A stretch of DNA of 64,000 nucleotides from Fenollaria sporofastidiosus (GTDB lineage: Bacteria; Bacillota; Clostridia; Tissierellales; Peptoniphilaceae). The translations under genes were made by a program, and so were the position numbers. The notes beneath the pieces were generated by a model, which was given only the letters and a program-made list of their open reading frames with translations, made no database searches and was not told where the DNA came from. Shown here in pieces: positions 50,191 through 58,532 of this stretch. Each line of letters opens with the position of its first letter. Position 1 is the first letter of the stretch. Where the stretch lies: the NCBI RefSeq assembly GCF_943169635.2, contig NZ_OW968186.1, positions 744,001-808,000 on the forward strand, written 5' to 3'.

Positions 50191-51661
50191 GGTATATTTA
50201 GTTGGAGCGGGCCCTGGTGATGAGGGCCTAATTACTATAAAGGGGCTAAGCTTAATACAAAAGGCGGACTACATTATCTACGATAGGCTTATCAATTACA
50301 ACTTGCTCAATGAAAAGAAGGAAGGCGCAAATGTATTCTACGTCGGCAAAGAGGGGATGAAGTCCTCTTGGAAGCAAGATGAGATTAATGAGCTTCTGCT
50401 TAAGTGCGCACGTGATGAAGGCAAGATCATAGTTAGACTAAAGGGAGGCGACCCGCTTGTCTTTGGACGCGGTTCTGAGGAAGCACTCTACCTAAAGGAG
50501 CACGGCGTTGATACAGAGATAGTGCCCGGCATCTCATCATCGATAGGCGGCCTTATATATGCAGGTATACCTACGACACACAGAGAAGTCGCAAGGAGCT
50601 TTCACGTCTTTACTGGTCACACTATGAACGGACCTGCAGAGCTTGATTGGGAAACCCTTGCACATATGGAAGGGACACTCATCTTCCTTATGGCTATGAG
50701 TAATATAGAGACCATTGCAAAGAAGCTTATAGAAGCTGGCAAGGATCCAATGACTAAGGCAGCCTTCATATACAAGGCGACAAGGTCTGATCAAAGAAGA
50801 TATATAACAACACTTAAGGATGCTTACAAGACTAAAGTGGATAATGATATAAAGAATCCATCGGTCTTTGTAGTCGGAGATGTGGTTAACTTTGCCAATG
50901 ATATAGACTTCTTTGGAGACAGGCCATTTAAGGATAGAAGCTTTATACTATTAAGAAAGAAGGAGTTCAATCAAGACTTCAAGGACTTCCTTATCGACAA
51001 TAAGGCAGAGTTTTTGGAGCTTGAGACTATAAAGTACACTCCTATACAAGATGCAGGCTTTGATAATGCACTTAGGCATATAGAAGATTACAAGTGCCTA
51101 ATACTTACTAGCCGTAATGCAGTAGAATTTTTCTTTAGGAGAGCCTTGGAGCTTGCTATAGACTTTAGAAGATTTGCTAATATCAAGATAGCCTCCATAG
51201 GTCAGAAGACTATGAAGGACATAGCTCAGTATGGTTTCAAAGCAGACTATGTATCAGAGAAATATACATCAGACGAGCTGATCAAGAATGTAATCTCGAA
51301 CTTTGACAAAAAGGCAAAGGTTTTGTATCCTCACTCAGATAAGGCCAAGGGCAACATTAGAGCGGCACTAGCTGACTACGATGTGGACGCCTTTGAAGTG
51401 TATAAGAACAGCGATGAGGCATATGAGAAGATGTACCTTGATGATAAGGTGTATGACATATTCTTCTTCTCGTCATCGGAAGCTATTAGCTTCAATAAGT
51501 TCTACCCAGAGATAATGGCAAAGGCGAGGATATATTCCATAGGACCATATACTACAAAGAGCATAGAAGAACTTGGCTACAAAGTATATAAAGAAGCCAA
51601 AGTACATGACTCAGAAGGCATGATAGATTTAATTAAAGAGGAGATAAACAATGAAGAATAG
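50183..51661 (+). CDS. cobA/hemD: uroporphyrinogen-III methyltransferase/uroporphyrinogen-III synthase fusion
   Basis: 492 residues. The N-terminal CobA domain (about 1-245) has VYLVGAGPGDEGLITIKGL, VRLKGGDPLVFGRGSEE, PGISSSIGG and THR; it makes precorrin-2 with SAM. The C-terminal HemD domain (about 255-492) has LILTSRNAVEFFF, IASIGQKT and FFSSSEAISF; it cyclises hydroxymethylbilane to uroporphyrinogen III. This fusion is common in anaerobic Firmicutes. It overlaps hemC by 8 bases and hemB by 11. Confidence 0.95.
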   Translation: MAKVYLVGAGPGDEGLITIKGLSLIQKADYIIYDRLINYNLLNEKKEGANVFYVGKEGMKSSWKQDEINELLLKCARDEGKIIVRLKGGDPLVFGRGSEEALYLKEHGVDTEIVPGISSSIGGLIYAGIPTTHREVARSFHVFTGHTMNGPAELDWETLAHMEGTLIFLMAMSNIETIAKKLIEAGKDPMTKAAFIYKATRSDQRRYITTLKDAYKTKVDNDIKNPSVFVVGDVVNFANDIDFFGDRPFKDRSFILLRKKEFNQDFKDFLIDNKAEFLELETIKYTPIQDAGFDNALRHIEDYKCLILTSRNAVEFFFRRALELAIDFRRFANIKIASIGQKTMKDIAQYGFKADYVSEKYTSDELIKNVISNFDKKAKVLYPHSDKAKGNIRAALADYDVDAFEVYKNSDEAYEKMYLDDKVYDIFFFSSSEAISFNKFYPEIMAKARIYSIGPYTTKSIEELGYKVYKEAKVHDSEGMIDLIKEEINNEE

Positions 51662-52607
51662 AATGAGAAGACTAAGACTTAATGCGAACATTAGAGAAGT
51701 ATTCGCAGAGACAGCTCTTAGAAAGGAAGACCTTATATATCCACTTTTTGTGAAAGATGGAGTTAATGAGGTAGAAGATATAAAGAGCTTAAAGGGACAA
51801 AAGCAATACACCGTTGACAAGCTTGATGAAGTGATTAAAGAGTTAAAGGACTTGGGCATACGCTCAGTAATACTATTTGGCGTGCCAGAGCACAAAGACG
51901 CGTGCGGCTCAGGTGCTTATGCAAAGGACGGCGTTGTTCAAAGAGCGATTAGAAAGATTAAAGAGCTTGACAAGGACTTCATCGTTATAGGTGACGTGTG
52001 CATGTGCGAGTACACTGATCACGGTCACTGCGGCATCTTGCACGAGGACTATGTAGATAATGACGAGACTGTTTCATACTTACAAAAGATAGCCGTGTCC
52101 ATGGCAGAGGCAGGAGTAGATATAGTCGCACCATCGGACATGATGGACGGACGCGTTGCGAAGATTAGAGAGGCACTTGATGATGCTGGCTACATCAACG
52201 TATCAATCATGAGCTATGCATCAAAGTTTGCATCAAACTACTACGGACCATTCAGAGATGCAGCAGGTAGCGCACCAAGTTTTGGCGATAGAAAGCAGTA
52301 TCAAATGGACTACAGAAACAAAAGGGAAGCACTTAGAGAGATACTATTAGACGTAGATGAGGGAGCCGACATGCTTATAGTTAAGCCTGCCATGGCATAT
52401 GGAGACATAATTAAGCTTGCAGCCGAAGAGACTAAGTTACCTATAGTTGCTTACTCAGTAAGTGGAGAGTATGCTATGCTATACGACGCAGTTGCGGGTG
52501 GCCTTGTCAAAGAAGACATCATCATGGAGACTATGCTTTCATTTAAAAGGGCGGGAGCAAATTTAATCATCACATACTTTGCTAAGTACTTAGCAGAAAG
52601 ATTATAA
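51651..52607 (+). CDS. hemB: delta-aminolevulinic acid dehydratase (porphobilinogen synthase)
   Basis: 318 residues. It condenses two 5-aminolevulinates. MRRLRLNANIREVFAETAL, the zinc-site region DVCMCEYTDHGHCG (three Cys), SDMMDGRV, the Schiff-base lysines in MSYASKFASNYYGPFRDAA and IVKPAMAY, and VSGEYAM are all present. The 5-aminolevulinate-forming genes hemA and hemL are not in this cluster. The stop shares one base with rnhA. Confidence 0.97.
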   Translation: MKNRMRRLRLNANIREVFAETALRKEDLIYPLFVKDGVNEVEDIKSLKGQKQYTVDKLDEVIKELKDLGIRSVILFGVPEHKDACGSGAYAKDGVVQRAIRKIKELDKDFIVIGDVCMCEYTDHGHCGILHEDYVDNDETVSYLQKIAVSMAEAGVDIVAPSDMMDGRVAKIREALDDAGYINVSIMSYASKFASNYYGPFRDAAGSAPSFGDRKQYQMDYRNKREALREILLDVDEGADMLIVKPAMAYGDIIKLAAEETKLPIVAYSVSGEYAMLYDAVAGGLVKEDIIMETMLSFKRAGANLIITYFAKYLAERL

Positions 52608-53209
52608 TGGCGAAGAAGTATTATGCCGTGAAGTCCGGCAGAGTTAGCGGCATATATGAGACATGGGACGAAGCAAAAGAGCAAGTTCATGGATATAAGC
52701 AAGCGATGTATAAGTCGTTTAAGACCTTAGAGGATGCTCAGTCATACATGGAAGACGAGGCGCCTGAAGTCAAAAATGATTTGACTGGAAAACTTCTTGC
52801 TTATGTTGATGGGAGCTTCAGCAATATAATAAAAAAATATGCAGCAGCTGCCGTATATGTCATAGATGATGAAGTGATAGCTACAGAGGCACTTGCATAT
52901 GATAACAAAGAGCTTGTTCAAATACGAAACGTTGCAGGCGAGATCAAAGCATCAATGATGGCGATTGACTACGCGATAGACAAGGGCTACGACGAAGTGC
53001 ACATCTTTTTCGACTACGAAGGTATACGCAGCTGGGCCATGGGTTATTGGAAGACAAACATAGACGCGACTAAGGACTACAAGAAGTTTTTCGATGCGAA
53101 GAAGGACGAGGTCGAGATACATTTTCATAAGGTAGAGGCACACACGGGAGATAAGTATAACGAGCTTGCAGACAGCTTAGCTAAAAAAGCACTGATTAAA
53201 ATGTCTTGA
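52607..53209 (+). CDS. rnhA: ribonuclease H1 with N-terminal hybrid-binding domain
   Basis: 200 residues. An N-terminal RNase H1 hybrid-binding domain (KKYYAVKSGRVSGIYETWDE, then DAQSYME) precedes the catalytic domain with AYVDGS, AGEIKASMMAI, FDYEGIRSW and ELADSLAKKAL, supplying the D-E-D-D metal ligands. It removes RNA from RNA/DNA hybrids. It is the last gene of the B12/tetrapyrrole run, and its stop overlaps the minus-35 of the next promoter. Confidence 0.95.
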   Translation: MAKKYYAVKSGRVSGIYETWDEAKEQVHGYKQAMYKSFKTLEDAQSYMEDEAPEVKNDLTGKLLAYVDGSFSNIIKKYAAAAVYVIDDEVIATEALAYDNKELVQIRNVAGEIKASMMAIDYAIDKGYDEVHIFFDYEGIRSWAMGYWKTNIDATKDYKKFFDAKKDEVEIHFHKVEAHTGDKYNELADSLAKKALIKMS

Positions 53210-53234
53210 CATCTACATTCTAAGAGTATATAAT
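53206..53234 (+). promoter_or_regulatory. promoter of the XRE-ImmA-C39 operon
   Basis: TTGACA (53206-53211), 17 bases, TATAAT (53229-53234): full consensus. Confidence 0.85.
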
Positions 53235-53278
53235 AAAGGTACTTGAATGACAAAGATTAATATATGGAGGTTGAACTT

Positions 53279-53659
53279 ATGAATTTTGCAATGAAGTTAA
53301 AAAGATTGAGAGAACGTGCAGGCTTAACTCAAACTGAGCTTGCGGAGCAACTAGGTTTATCATTAAAAACTATATCAAGATACGAAGTCAATGGTATGAG
53401 ACCTCGTAGTAGACAAACATATAACGACATGGCTAATATATTTAGAGTAGACGCATCATACTTATTAGTTGATGATGACGACTACAAAGTTCCAGTTCAA
53501 GATCAAAACTATGACATGCTTGTCAATGGTATGATAGGCTTGTTTGCTGGTGGCACACTTAGTGATGAAGACAAGAAGGCTGTTGTTGAAGCGATAACTG
53601 AAGCTTATTACAAGTCGAAGTATCAAAATGCAGACAAAAAAGAAGGCAGCAAGAATTAG
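53279..53659 (+). CDS. XRE-family HTH repressor
   Basis: 126 residues. A Cro/CI-type helix-turn-helix (LKRLRERAGLTQTELAEQLG...SLKTISRYEVNGMRPR) spans about residues 8-60. The C-terminal half (about 75-126) is an oligomerisation tail without a known domain. ATG 53279 is 8 bases after GGAGG; an earlier in-frame ATG (53264) lies in that site. It overlaps the following protease gene by one base, the arrangement of repressor/ImmA-type anti-repressor pairs. Confidence 0.9.
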   Translation: MNFAMKLKRLRERAGLTQTELAEQLGLSLKTISRYEVNGMRPRSRQTYNDMANIFRVDASYLLVDDDDYKVPVQDQNYDMLVNGMIGLFAGGTLSDEDKKAVVEAITEAYYKSKYQNADKKEGSKN

Positions 53660-54201
53660 TGAGTGAGAAATATTTAGAAGACGCACTCAATTTGATAGAA
53701 GAACACGGGACAAACGATCCATATGAGATATTAGAGAACCTTGGAGTGGTAGTTATACCTATTAACATAGGTGCTGCCTTCCTTGGTATGTTTAGAATTT
53801 TAGACGGTGTAAGCTACGTAATATATAATACTCGCGTGGATGAAATCGTGATTAAAGAAGTCCTGGCACATGAGCTAGGACATTTTTTATATCATAAAGA
53901 GTATGCAAGTGAAGCTGAGCTAGCCGACTTTGGTTTAACGCAAGAGTCGTCCATCATAGAAGCGCAGGCCAATACCTTTGCGGCGCATCTACTTATAGAT
54001 GAGGATGAGCTCTTGGACACCTTAGAGGAAGGCATGAGCTATATGGAGCTTGCTCAAAGACTTATGATTGATGAGAACCTACTACTTTATAAGCTTAAGT
54101 CGATGAAGAAGAGAGGACTTAAGATTAATTTAAGCGAAGTGGCTCGCAGTGAATTCTTTCAAAATCTTGCAGAACAAGCTAAAAATTACGATATAGACTA
54201 G
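53659..54201 (+). CDS. ImmA/IrrE-family metallopeptidase (GTG start)
   Basis: 180 residues. The zinc motif is HELGH (71-75), followed by a downstream glutamate region IIEAQANTFAAHLLIDED, the typical third-ligand helix. Such proteases cleave a partner XRE repressor in ICEBs1 (ImmA/ImmR) and in Deinococcus (IrrE/DdrO). The GTG at 53659 overlaps the stop of the XRE gene, its probable target. The next gene starts 12 bases after its stop. Confidence 0.93.
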   Translation: MSEKYLEDALNLIEEHGTNDPYEILENLGVVVIPINIGAAFLGMFRILDGVSYVIYNTRVDEIVIKEVLAHELGHFLYHKEYASEAELADFGLTQESSIIEAQANTFAAHLLIDEDELLDTLEEGMSYMELAQRLMIDENLLLYKLKSMKKRGLKINLSEVARSEFFQNLAEQAKNYDID

Positions 54202-54212
54202 TGGAGGAAACT

Positions 54213-55307
54213 ATGAAGAAGAAAATTTTAACTTTAGCAGCATTACTGCTTATAAGCTTATGCTTATTTGCGTGCAATGGAAAAGAAGCCAATAAATTTG
54301 CTATAAAAGGACAATACACAACAGCAGGTACTGATGGTGTGTTGACTTCTTATGACATCGATGGCAAAGAATATGTCATCTTTGATCAATTCTTAGAAGA
54401 GCTTAACCCAACTATACATAGAGTTGGTAATGTTTATGAGATGGTAGATGGAGTGCCTTCGCCTAAGAAGAGCGAAGACGGCCACTACTACCTTGACGAT
54501 GGTATGCTATACAGCACAGACAAGGCCATAGAAGCAGTGAGACTTGACAAGGATACTTATAGTAAACTAGAAGACGTTAAGTTCCCTATATACTACAAGG
54601 ACGAAGCGACCAATTTAGACAGTGGAGTAAAGAAGCTTAACGATGTAATCTTCTACCCACTAGAGCACTTAGAAGAAGTGTTTAAGTTCAAAGCCGAAAA
54701 CGGCGAATTCGTTTTCGAGACAAAGGACGATAACGAGCTTGAAGTTCTTAATCAAAGGGACTACGACTGGTATATAGATCAAAAAGAAACAGGCAAGTAC
54801 TCTGAAAACAACTGCGGACCAAGCTGCGCTGTTATGACTTTGTACTTCCAAAAAGGTTATGACAAGGCAGTCACAGCTGAGATGGCAAGGAACACTCGCC
54901 TTAACGATGGTGGCTGGTGGTATACTAACGACGTTAGTGACTTCTTGAAAGACTCAGGTGTTACACACAAGATGAAGTTCTACAAGAACCCAGACAGCTT
55001 ACTTAAGCCGCTTAGAGAAGGCAAGGTATGCATCATTTGCATCGATTCATCAACACTACGCTACAATCCAGACGCGAACTCACACTTCAACAAGTACTAC
55101 ACAGGTGGCGGCGGTCACTTCATAGTTGTTAATGGTTACAAGGTTGTAGATGGAAGACTTTATTATATAGTAAACGATCCTAATTCTTGGGGTATGAAGT
55201 ACTCAGACGGCACTTACATGGGTAAGGATAGATACTACGACGCCATCGACATAGACAAGACAGTTAGAGAATGGTCAAGAGAGTATTACATTATAGATAA
55301 TAAATAG
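54213..55307 (+). CDS. lipoprotein with C39-like cysteine peptidase domain
   Basis: 364 residues. Signal peptide with lipobox L-F-A-C (Cys near residue 21). Residues about 30-180 form a domain that may resemble copper-amine-oxidase-N-like modules (DGKEYVIFDQFLEELNPTIHRVGN). The C-terminal half is C39-like: NNCGPSCAV (C201), GGHFIVVNGYK (H302) and VNDPNSWG (Asp/Asn near 323) make the expected triad. It may cut peptides outside the cell. Its place behind the XRE/ImmA pair suggests control by that switch (inference). GTGGAGG serves as the ribosome site. Confidence 0.8.
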   Translation: MKKKILTLAALLLISLCLFACNGKEANKFAIKGQYTTAGTDGVLTSYDIDGKEYVIFDQFLEELNPTIHRVGNVYEMVDGVPSPKKSEDGHYYLDDGMLYSTDKAIEAVRLDKDTYSKLEDVKFPIYYKDEATNLDSGVKKLNDVIFYPLEHLEEVFKFKAENGEFVFETKDDNELEVLNQRDYDWYIDQKETGKYSENNCGPSCAVMTLYFQKGYDKAVTAEMARNTRLNDGGWWYTNDVSDFLKDSGVTHKMKFYKNPDSLLKPLREGKVCIICIDSSTLRYNPDANSHFNKYYTGGGGHFIVVNGYKVVDGRLYYIVNDPNSWGMKYSDGTYMGKDRYYDAIDIDKTVREWSREYYIIDNK

Positions 55308-55310
55308 TGA

Positions 55311-55337
55311 ATAGGCGACTTAGTCGTCTATTTTTTT
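55311..55337 (+). terminator. rho-independent terminator
   Basis: ATAGGCGAC (55311-55319) pairs with GTCGTCTAT (55323-55331, one G-U pair), then seven T residues. Confidence 0.85.
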
Positions 55338-55361
55338 GACTAAAAAAGGAGGTATATAGAA

Positions 55362-56501
55362 GTGGACATACTAGATAAATTAAAAAATAGAGAAGAGACT
55401 TACCTTCCTATCAAAAGAACGAAAGCTGTAGAGGAGTTTGGCTTCTCACTATATGATGCGTATCAAAGCAAGAGACGCTTCGAACGCTTTGCACGCTTTT
55501 TCATGGAAGCCTTTGATGAGATAGATAGCAAAGACTACTACAAGAGCGCGCTTAAGAAGTCAGAGCTTGGATGCGAAGTTTACTTAAAGCTTGACTCACA
55601 GCTAAAGGTTGCGCATAGTGTTAAGGCGAGAGGCGGCTTTAACGAAGTCATGTCTAAGGTAGAAGAAGTGCTTACACAAAAGGGCATGATGGAGAACTTC
55701 GACACTCTTAGCCTTGATGATATAAGATGCATAATGAGTGAATACACGATAGAGGTCAGCTCTACCGGAAACTTAGGTTTATCCATAGGACTATGTGCCA
55801 AGGCTTTCGGCTTTAAAGCAAAGGTTCATATGAGCCGCGACGCTAAGGAGTGGAAGAAAAAACTACTTAGAGAGGCGGGAGCAGAAGTCGTAGAGTATGA
55901 AAGCGACTACACATACGCAGTGAAGATGGGCAGATTGAGTGCTAGTAAGAATCCAATGAGCTACTTTGTTGATGACGAGATGAGTGAGAAGCTCTTCTTA
56001 GGCTATGCGGCATCCATCTTCGAAGTGGCAGATGAGGTGAGTTTAAGCACTATGCATATAAGCCGCGAGGAGCCGCTACATGTCTTTCTACCTTGTGGTG
56101 TAGGAGGCGCACCTGGTGGCATTGCCTTTGCCTTGAGAAGCTTCTTCAAAGACATGGTGCGCATATATTTTGTAGAGCCAACAGAGTACCCTTGCATGCT
56201 ATATAGTTATGTAAGTGGTGAAGCTAAGTCTGTTAACGAGATAGGACTTGGTGGCATAAGTGTTGCCGATGGTCTTGCATGCAGTGCACCATCTAAGCTA
56301 GTCTTTCCTATGCTTGACGCTCTTGTCGATGGCTTCTTCACCTTTAACGATGAGAGCATTCTCTTAGCAAAAAAGCGCATATACGATATGGACCATGAAG
56401 TAGTAGAGCCATCAAGTGCGGCAGCCTTGCTTGCATATGAGAAGCTTTCTAAACCTAAGAACTCAATTCTTTGGATGACGGGATCTAATGTTGATAAATA
56501 G
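55362..56501 (+). CDS. dsdA: D-serine ammonia-lyase (dehydratase)-like PLP enzyme (GTG start)
   Basis: 379 residues, shorter than the about 440 of E. coli DsdA. It converts D-serine to pyruvate and ammonia in that family. K88 in HSVKARGGFNEV should bind PLP. STGNLGLSIGLCAKAFGF, VHMSRDAKEWKK, LREAGAEVVEY, YFVDDEMS and PCGVGGAPGGIAFAL follow the DsdA pattern closely. GTG 55362 has AAAGGAGG upstream. The shortening seems spread over the protein rather than one truncation, so the substrate may differ. Confidence 0.82.
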   Translation: MDILDKLKNREETYLPIKRTKAVEEFGFSLYDAYQSKRRFERFARFFMEAFDEIDSKDYYKSALKKSELGCEVYLKLDSQLKVAHSVKARGGFNEVMSKVEEVLTQKGMMENFDTLSLDDIRCIMSEYTIEVSSTGNLGLSIGLCAKAFGFKAKVHMSRDAKEWKKKLLREAGAEVVEYESDYTYAVKMGRLSASKNPMSYFVDDEMSEKLFLGYAASIFEVADEVSLSTMHISREEPLHVFLPCGVGGAPGGIAFALRSFFKDMVRIYFVEPTEYPCMLYSYVSGEAKSVNEIGLGGISVADGLACSAPSKLVFPMLDALVDGFFTFNDESILLAKKRIYDMDHEVVEPSSAAALLAYEKLSKPKNSILWMTGSNVDK

Positions 56502-56512
56502 CTTCTAAAGTA

Positions 56513-56541
56513 TTGAATTCTACATTTATTAGTGATATAAT
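56513..56541 (+). promoter_or_regulatory. promoter of the PII-like/antiporter genes
   Basis: TTGAAT (56513-56518), 17 bases, extended TGaTATAAT (56536-56541). Confidence 0.75.
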
Positions 56542-56560
56542 TAAAATTTGGAGGGATATT

Positions 56561-56899
56561 ATGAATTTATTAGTTGTTATTTTAAATGAAATGGATAAGC
56601 TTGATGAATTATTACTTGAGCTTTCTAAAAAATCTATCACAGGAGGAACTATACTTGAGAGTCAAGGTATGGCAGCAACACTTGCTGATTGGCACAAAGA
56701 GATAAGCGCCTTCGGTGGTTTAAGAAGAATTTTGAACGGACAAAGACCATTCAACAAGACTTTGTTAATGGTACTTGACGACGAAAAACTTGCCGTAGCA
56801 AAGGACGTTGTTAAAACTGTTATGGGCAATATTGAAAATGAAAATACAGGAATCATGTTTACACTAGATGTAAAGAGTGTGGAGGGCTTGACTAAATAG
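56561..56899 (+). CDS. small PII-like signalling protein
   Basis: 112 residues with the alternating strand-helix layout of PII-like trimers: MNLLVVILNEMDKLDELLLEL, then TGGTILESQGM (the T-loop-proximal segment) and NKTLLMVLDDEKLAVAKDVV. It lacks the PROSITE motifs of GlnB, so it belongs to the wider PII-like group. It is followed one base later by a cation/proton antiporter gene, suggesting it gates or senses for that transporter. The GGAGGG site precedes ATG 56561. Confidence 0.7.
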   Translation: MNLLVVILNEMDKLDELLLELSKKSITGGTILESQGMAATLADWHKEISAFGGLRRILNGQRPFNKTLLMVLDDEKLAVAKDVVKTVMGNIENENTGIMFTLDVKSVEGLTK

Positions 56900-56900
56900 T

Positions 56901-58085
56901 ATGAACTTCGAAATTTTATTACACTTAGGTACAATACTTTTAGTCGGCTTTATAGTTGCTAAATTGCTTGGTCTTTTAAAATTTCCAGAAGTAACTGGCT
57001 ACTTGATAGCAGGCATACTTATAGGACCATCAGTCTTCGGTTTTATACCAGAAGAAGCAGTTAAGAGTTTCGACATCATCAGTGAAGTCGCACTTGCCTT
57101 CATCGCCTTTTCCATAGGTGCTGAACTAAAGTTTGACGACTTAAAGAAGGTTGGTAAGGCCATCTTCCTAATAACTATACTAGAAGCACTAGTTGCCTTC
57201 TTCTTAGTAACAGTAGTTATGCTTTTATTAAAGCAAAGTCTACCATTCTCACTAGCTATAGGTTCAATCGCGTGCGCAACAGCACCAGCAGCTACACTTA
57301 TGGTTATCAAGCAATACAAAGCAGAAGGACCACTAGTTAGAACATTAATACCTGTTGTTGCATTAGACGACGGTGTATGTATCATCGCCTTCGGCGTTGC
57401 ATCAACACTCGCACAAAATATGATACAAGGCGGCGCTTTCTCCATGATGAACATGGTAGGTAAGCCAATAATACAAATTTTCTCTGCACTTGCACTTGGT
57501 ATTGTCGCAGGCATCATCATGGTTAAGGCTATGAACTTTATGAAGAATCAAGGACAAATACAAGTTGCCTTTATAGGTGTCATCTTCTTACTTGCAGCTA
57601 TATCACTACGCTTCGACCTATCAAGCCTTCTTACTATGATGGCTTTTGGTACAACAATTTGTAACACATCATCAAACGAAGTTAAAGTTTTCACTGCAAT
57701 CGAAGTTATCACACCAGCTATATTCTTATGCTTCTTCGTACTATCAGGTGCGGATCTAGACCTTTCGAGCTTAACAAAGGTAGGCGTACTTGGTGCAGCT
57801 TATGTTGTAGCAAGAGTTATAGGTAAGGCACTAGGAGCAGGTATCGGCGCAAAGATAGGCAGCTTGTCATCATCAGTTCAACAAAACCTAGGCTTCTGCT
57901 TAGTACCACAAGCCGGTGTTGCTATAGGTCTTTCACTTATAGCAAAGAGAATCATACCTGCACCACACGGAGCAGCAATCAGAGACATCATACTTTCAGC
58001 TACAGTTATTTATGAACTTATAGGACCACTATTAACAAAGATGGCACTATTCAGAGCTGGAGAAATTAAGAAGGAGAACATATAA
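56901..58085 (+). CDS. CPA2-type cation:proton antiporter
   Basis: 394 residues, about 11-12 helices and no C-terminal TrkA-N/RCK domain. The start LGTILLVGFIVAKLLGLLKFPEVTGYLIAGILIGPS and the unwound-helix region CATAPAATLMVIKQYKAEGPL followed by ALDDGVCIIAFG are typical of the KefB/NapA family. It exchanges Na+ or K+ for H+. With no internal regulatory domain, the adjacent PII-like protein may supply regulation (inference). Confidence 0.88.
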   Translation: MNFEILLHLGTILLVGFIVAKLLGLLKFPEVTGYLIAGILIGPSVFGFIPEEAVKSFDIISEVALAFIAFSIGAELKFDDLKKVGKAIFLITILEALVAFFLVTVVMLLLKQSLPFSLAIGSIACATAPAATLMVIKQYKAEGPLVRTLIPVVALDDGVCIIAFGVASTLAQNMIQGGAFSMMNMVGKPIIQIFSALALGIVAGIIMVKAMNFMKNQGQIQVAFIGVIFLLAAISLRFDLSSLLTMMAFGTTICNTSSNEVKVFTAIEVITPAIFLCFFVLSGADLDLSSLTKVGVLGAAYVVARVIGKALGAGIGAKIGSLSSSVQQNLGFCLVPQAGVAIGLSLIAKRIIPAPHGAAIRDIILSATVIYELIGPLLTKMALFRAGEIKKENI

Positions 58086-58531
58086 TGAACATAAAAATTA
58101 AGTATTTTGAGGAACTAAACACAACTGAGCTATATGAAATACTTAAGCTTAGACAGTCGGTCTTCGTAGTTGAACAAAACTGTCCTTATAACGATGTGGA
58201 CGAGTTTGATCCACTTTCGGTTCATTTAATGATGATAGAGGGTGATGAGCTTATAGGCTACGCAAGGATTACTGAGAAGGATACTCGTTACCCAGAAGTC
58301 TCCATAGGTCGCTTTCTTGTGAAGAAAGACTTTAGACATAGTGGTTTTGGCGATAAGTTATTCACAAGGGCGATTGATTACATCACAGACGACATGAAGG
58401 AAGACACAATTAAGATACAAGCACAAACATATATGAAAGACTACTACGCAAAGAAGGGTTTTAAAGAGATATCAAAGGCTTATCTCGAAGACAACATTGA
58501 GCATGTAGACATGCTTTATAAAAAAGATTAA
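58085..58531 (+). CDS. GNAT N-acetyltransferase, ElaA-like
   Basis: 148 residues. LRQSVFVVEQNCPYNDVDEFDPLSVHL is the ElaA-type N-terminal signature, and RFLVKKDFRHSGFGDKLFTRAI is the acetyl-CoA loop (R/Q-x2-G-x-G/A). The acceptor is unknown. The ATG shares a base with the antiporter stop and the BMP lipoprotein gene starts one base after its own stop. Confidence 0.85.
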   Translation: MNIKIKYFEELNTTELYEILKLRQSVFVVEQNCPYNDVDEFDPLSVHLMMIEGDELIGYARITEKDTRYPEVSIGRFLVKKDFRHSGFGDKLFTRAIDYITDDMKEDTIKIQAQTYMKDYYAKKGFKEISKAYLEDNIEHVDMLYKKD

Positions 58532-58532
58532 G

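Noticed and set aside
53279..55307. Prophage or integrative element remnant
   Set aside because: The XRE/ImmA pair is typical of such elements, but no integrase, attachment repeats, phage structural or conjugation genes are present, and both flanks are housekeeping genes.
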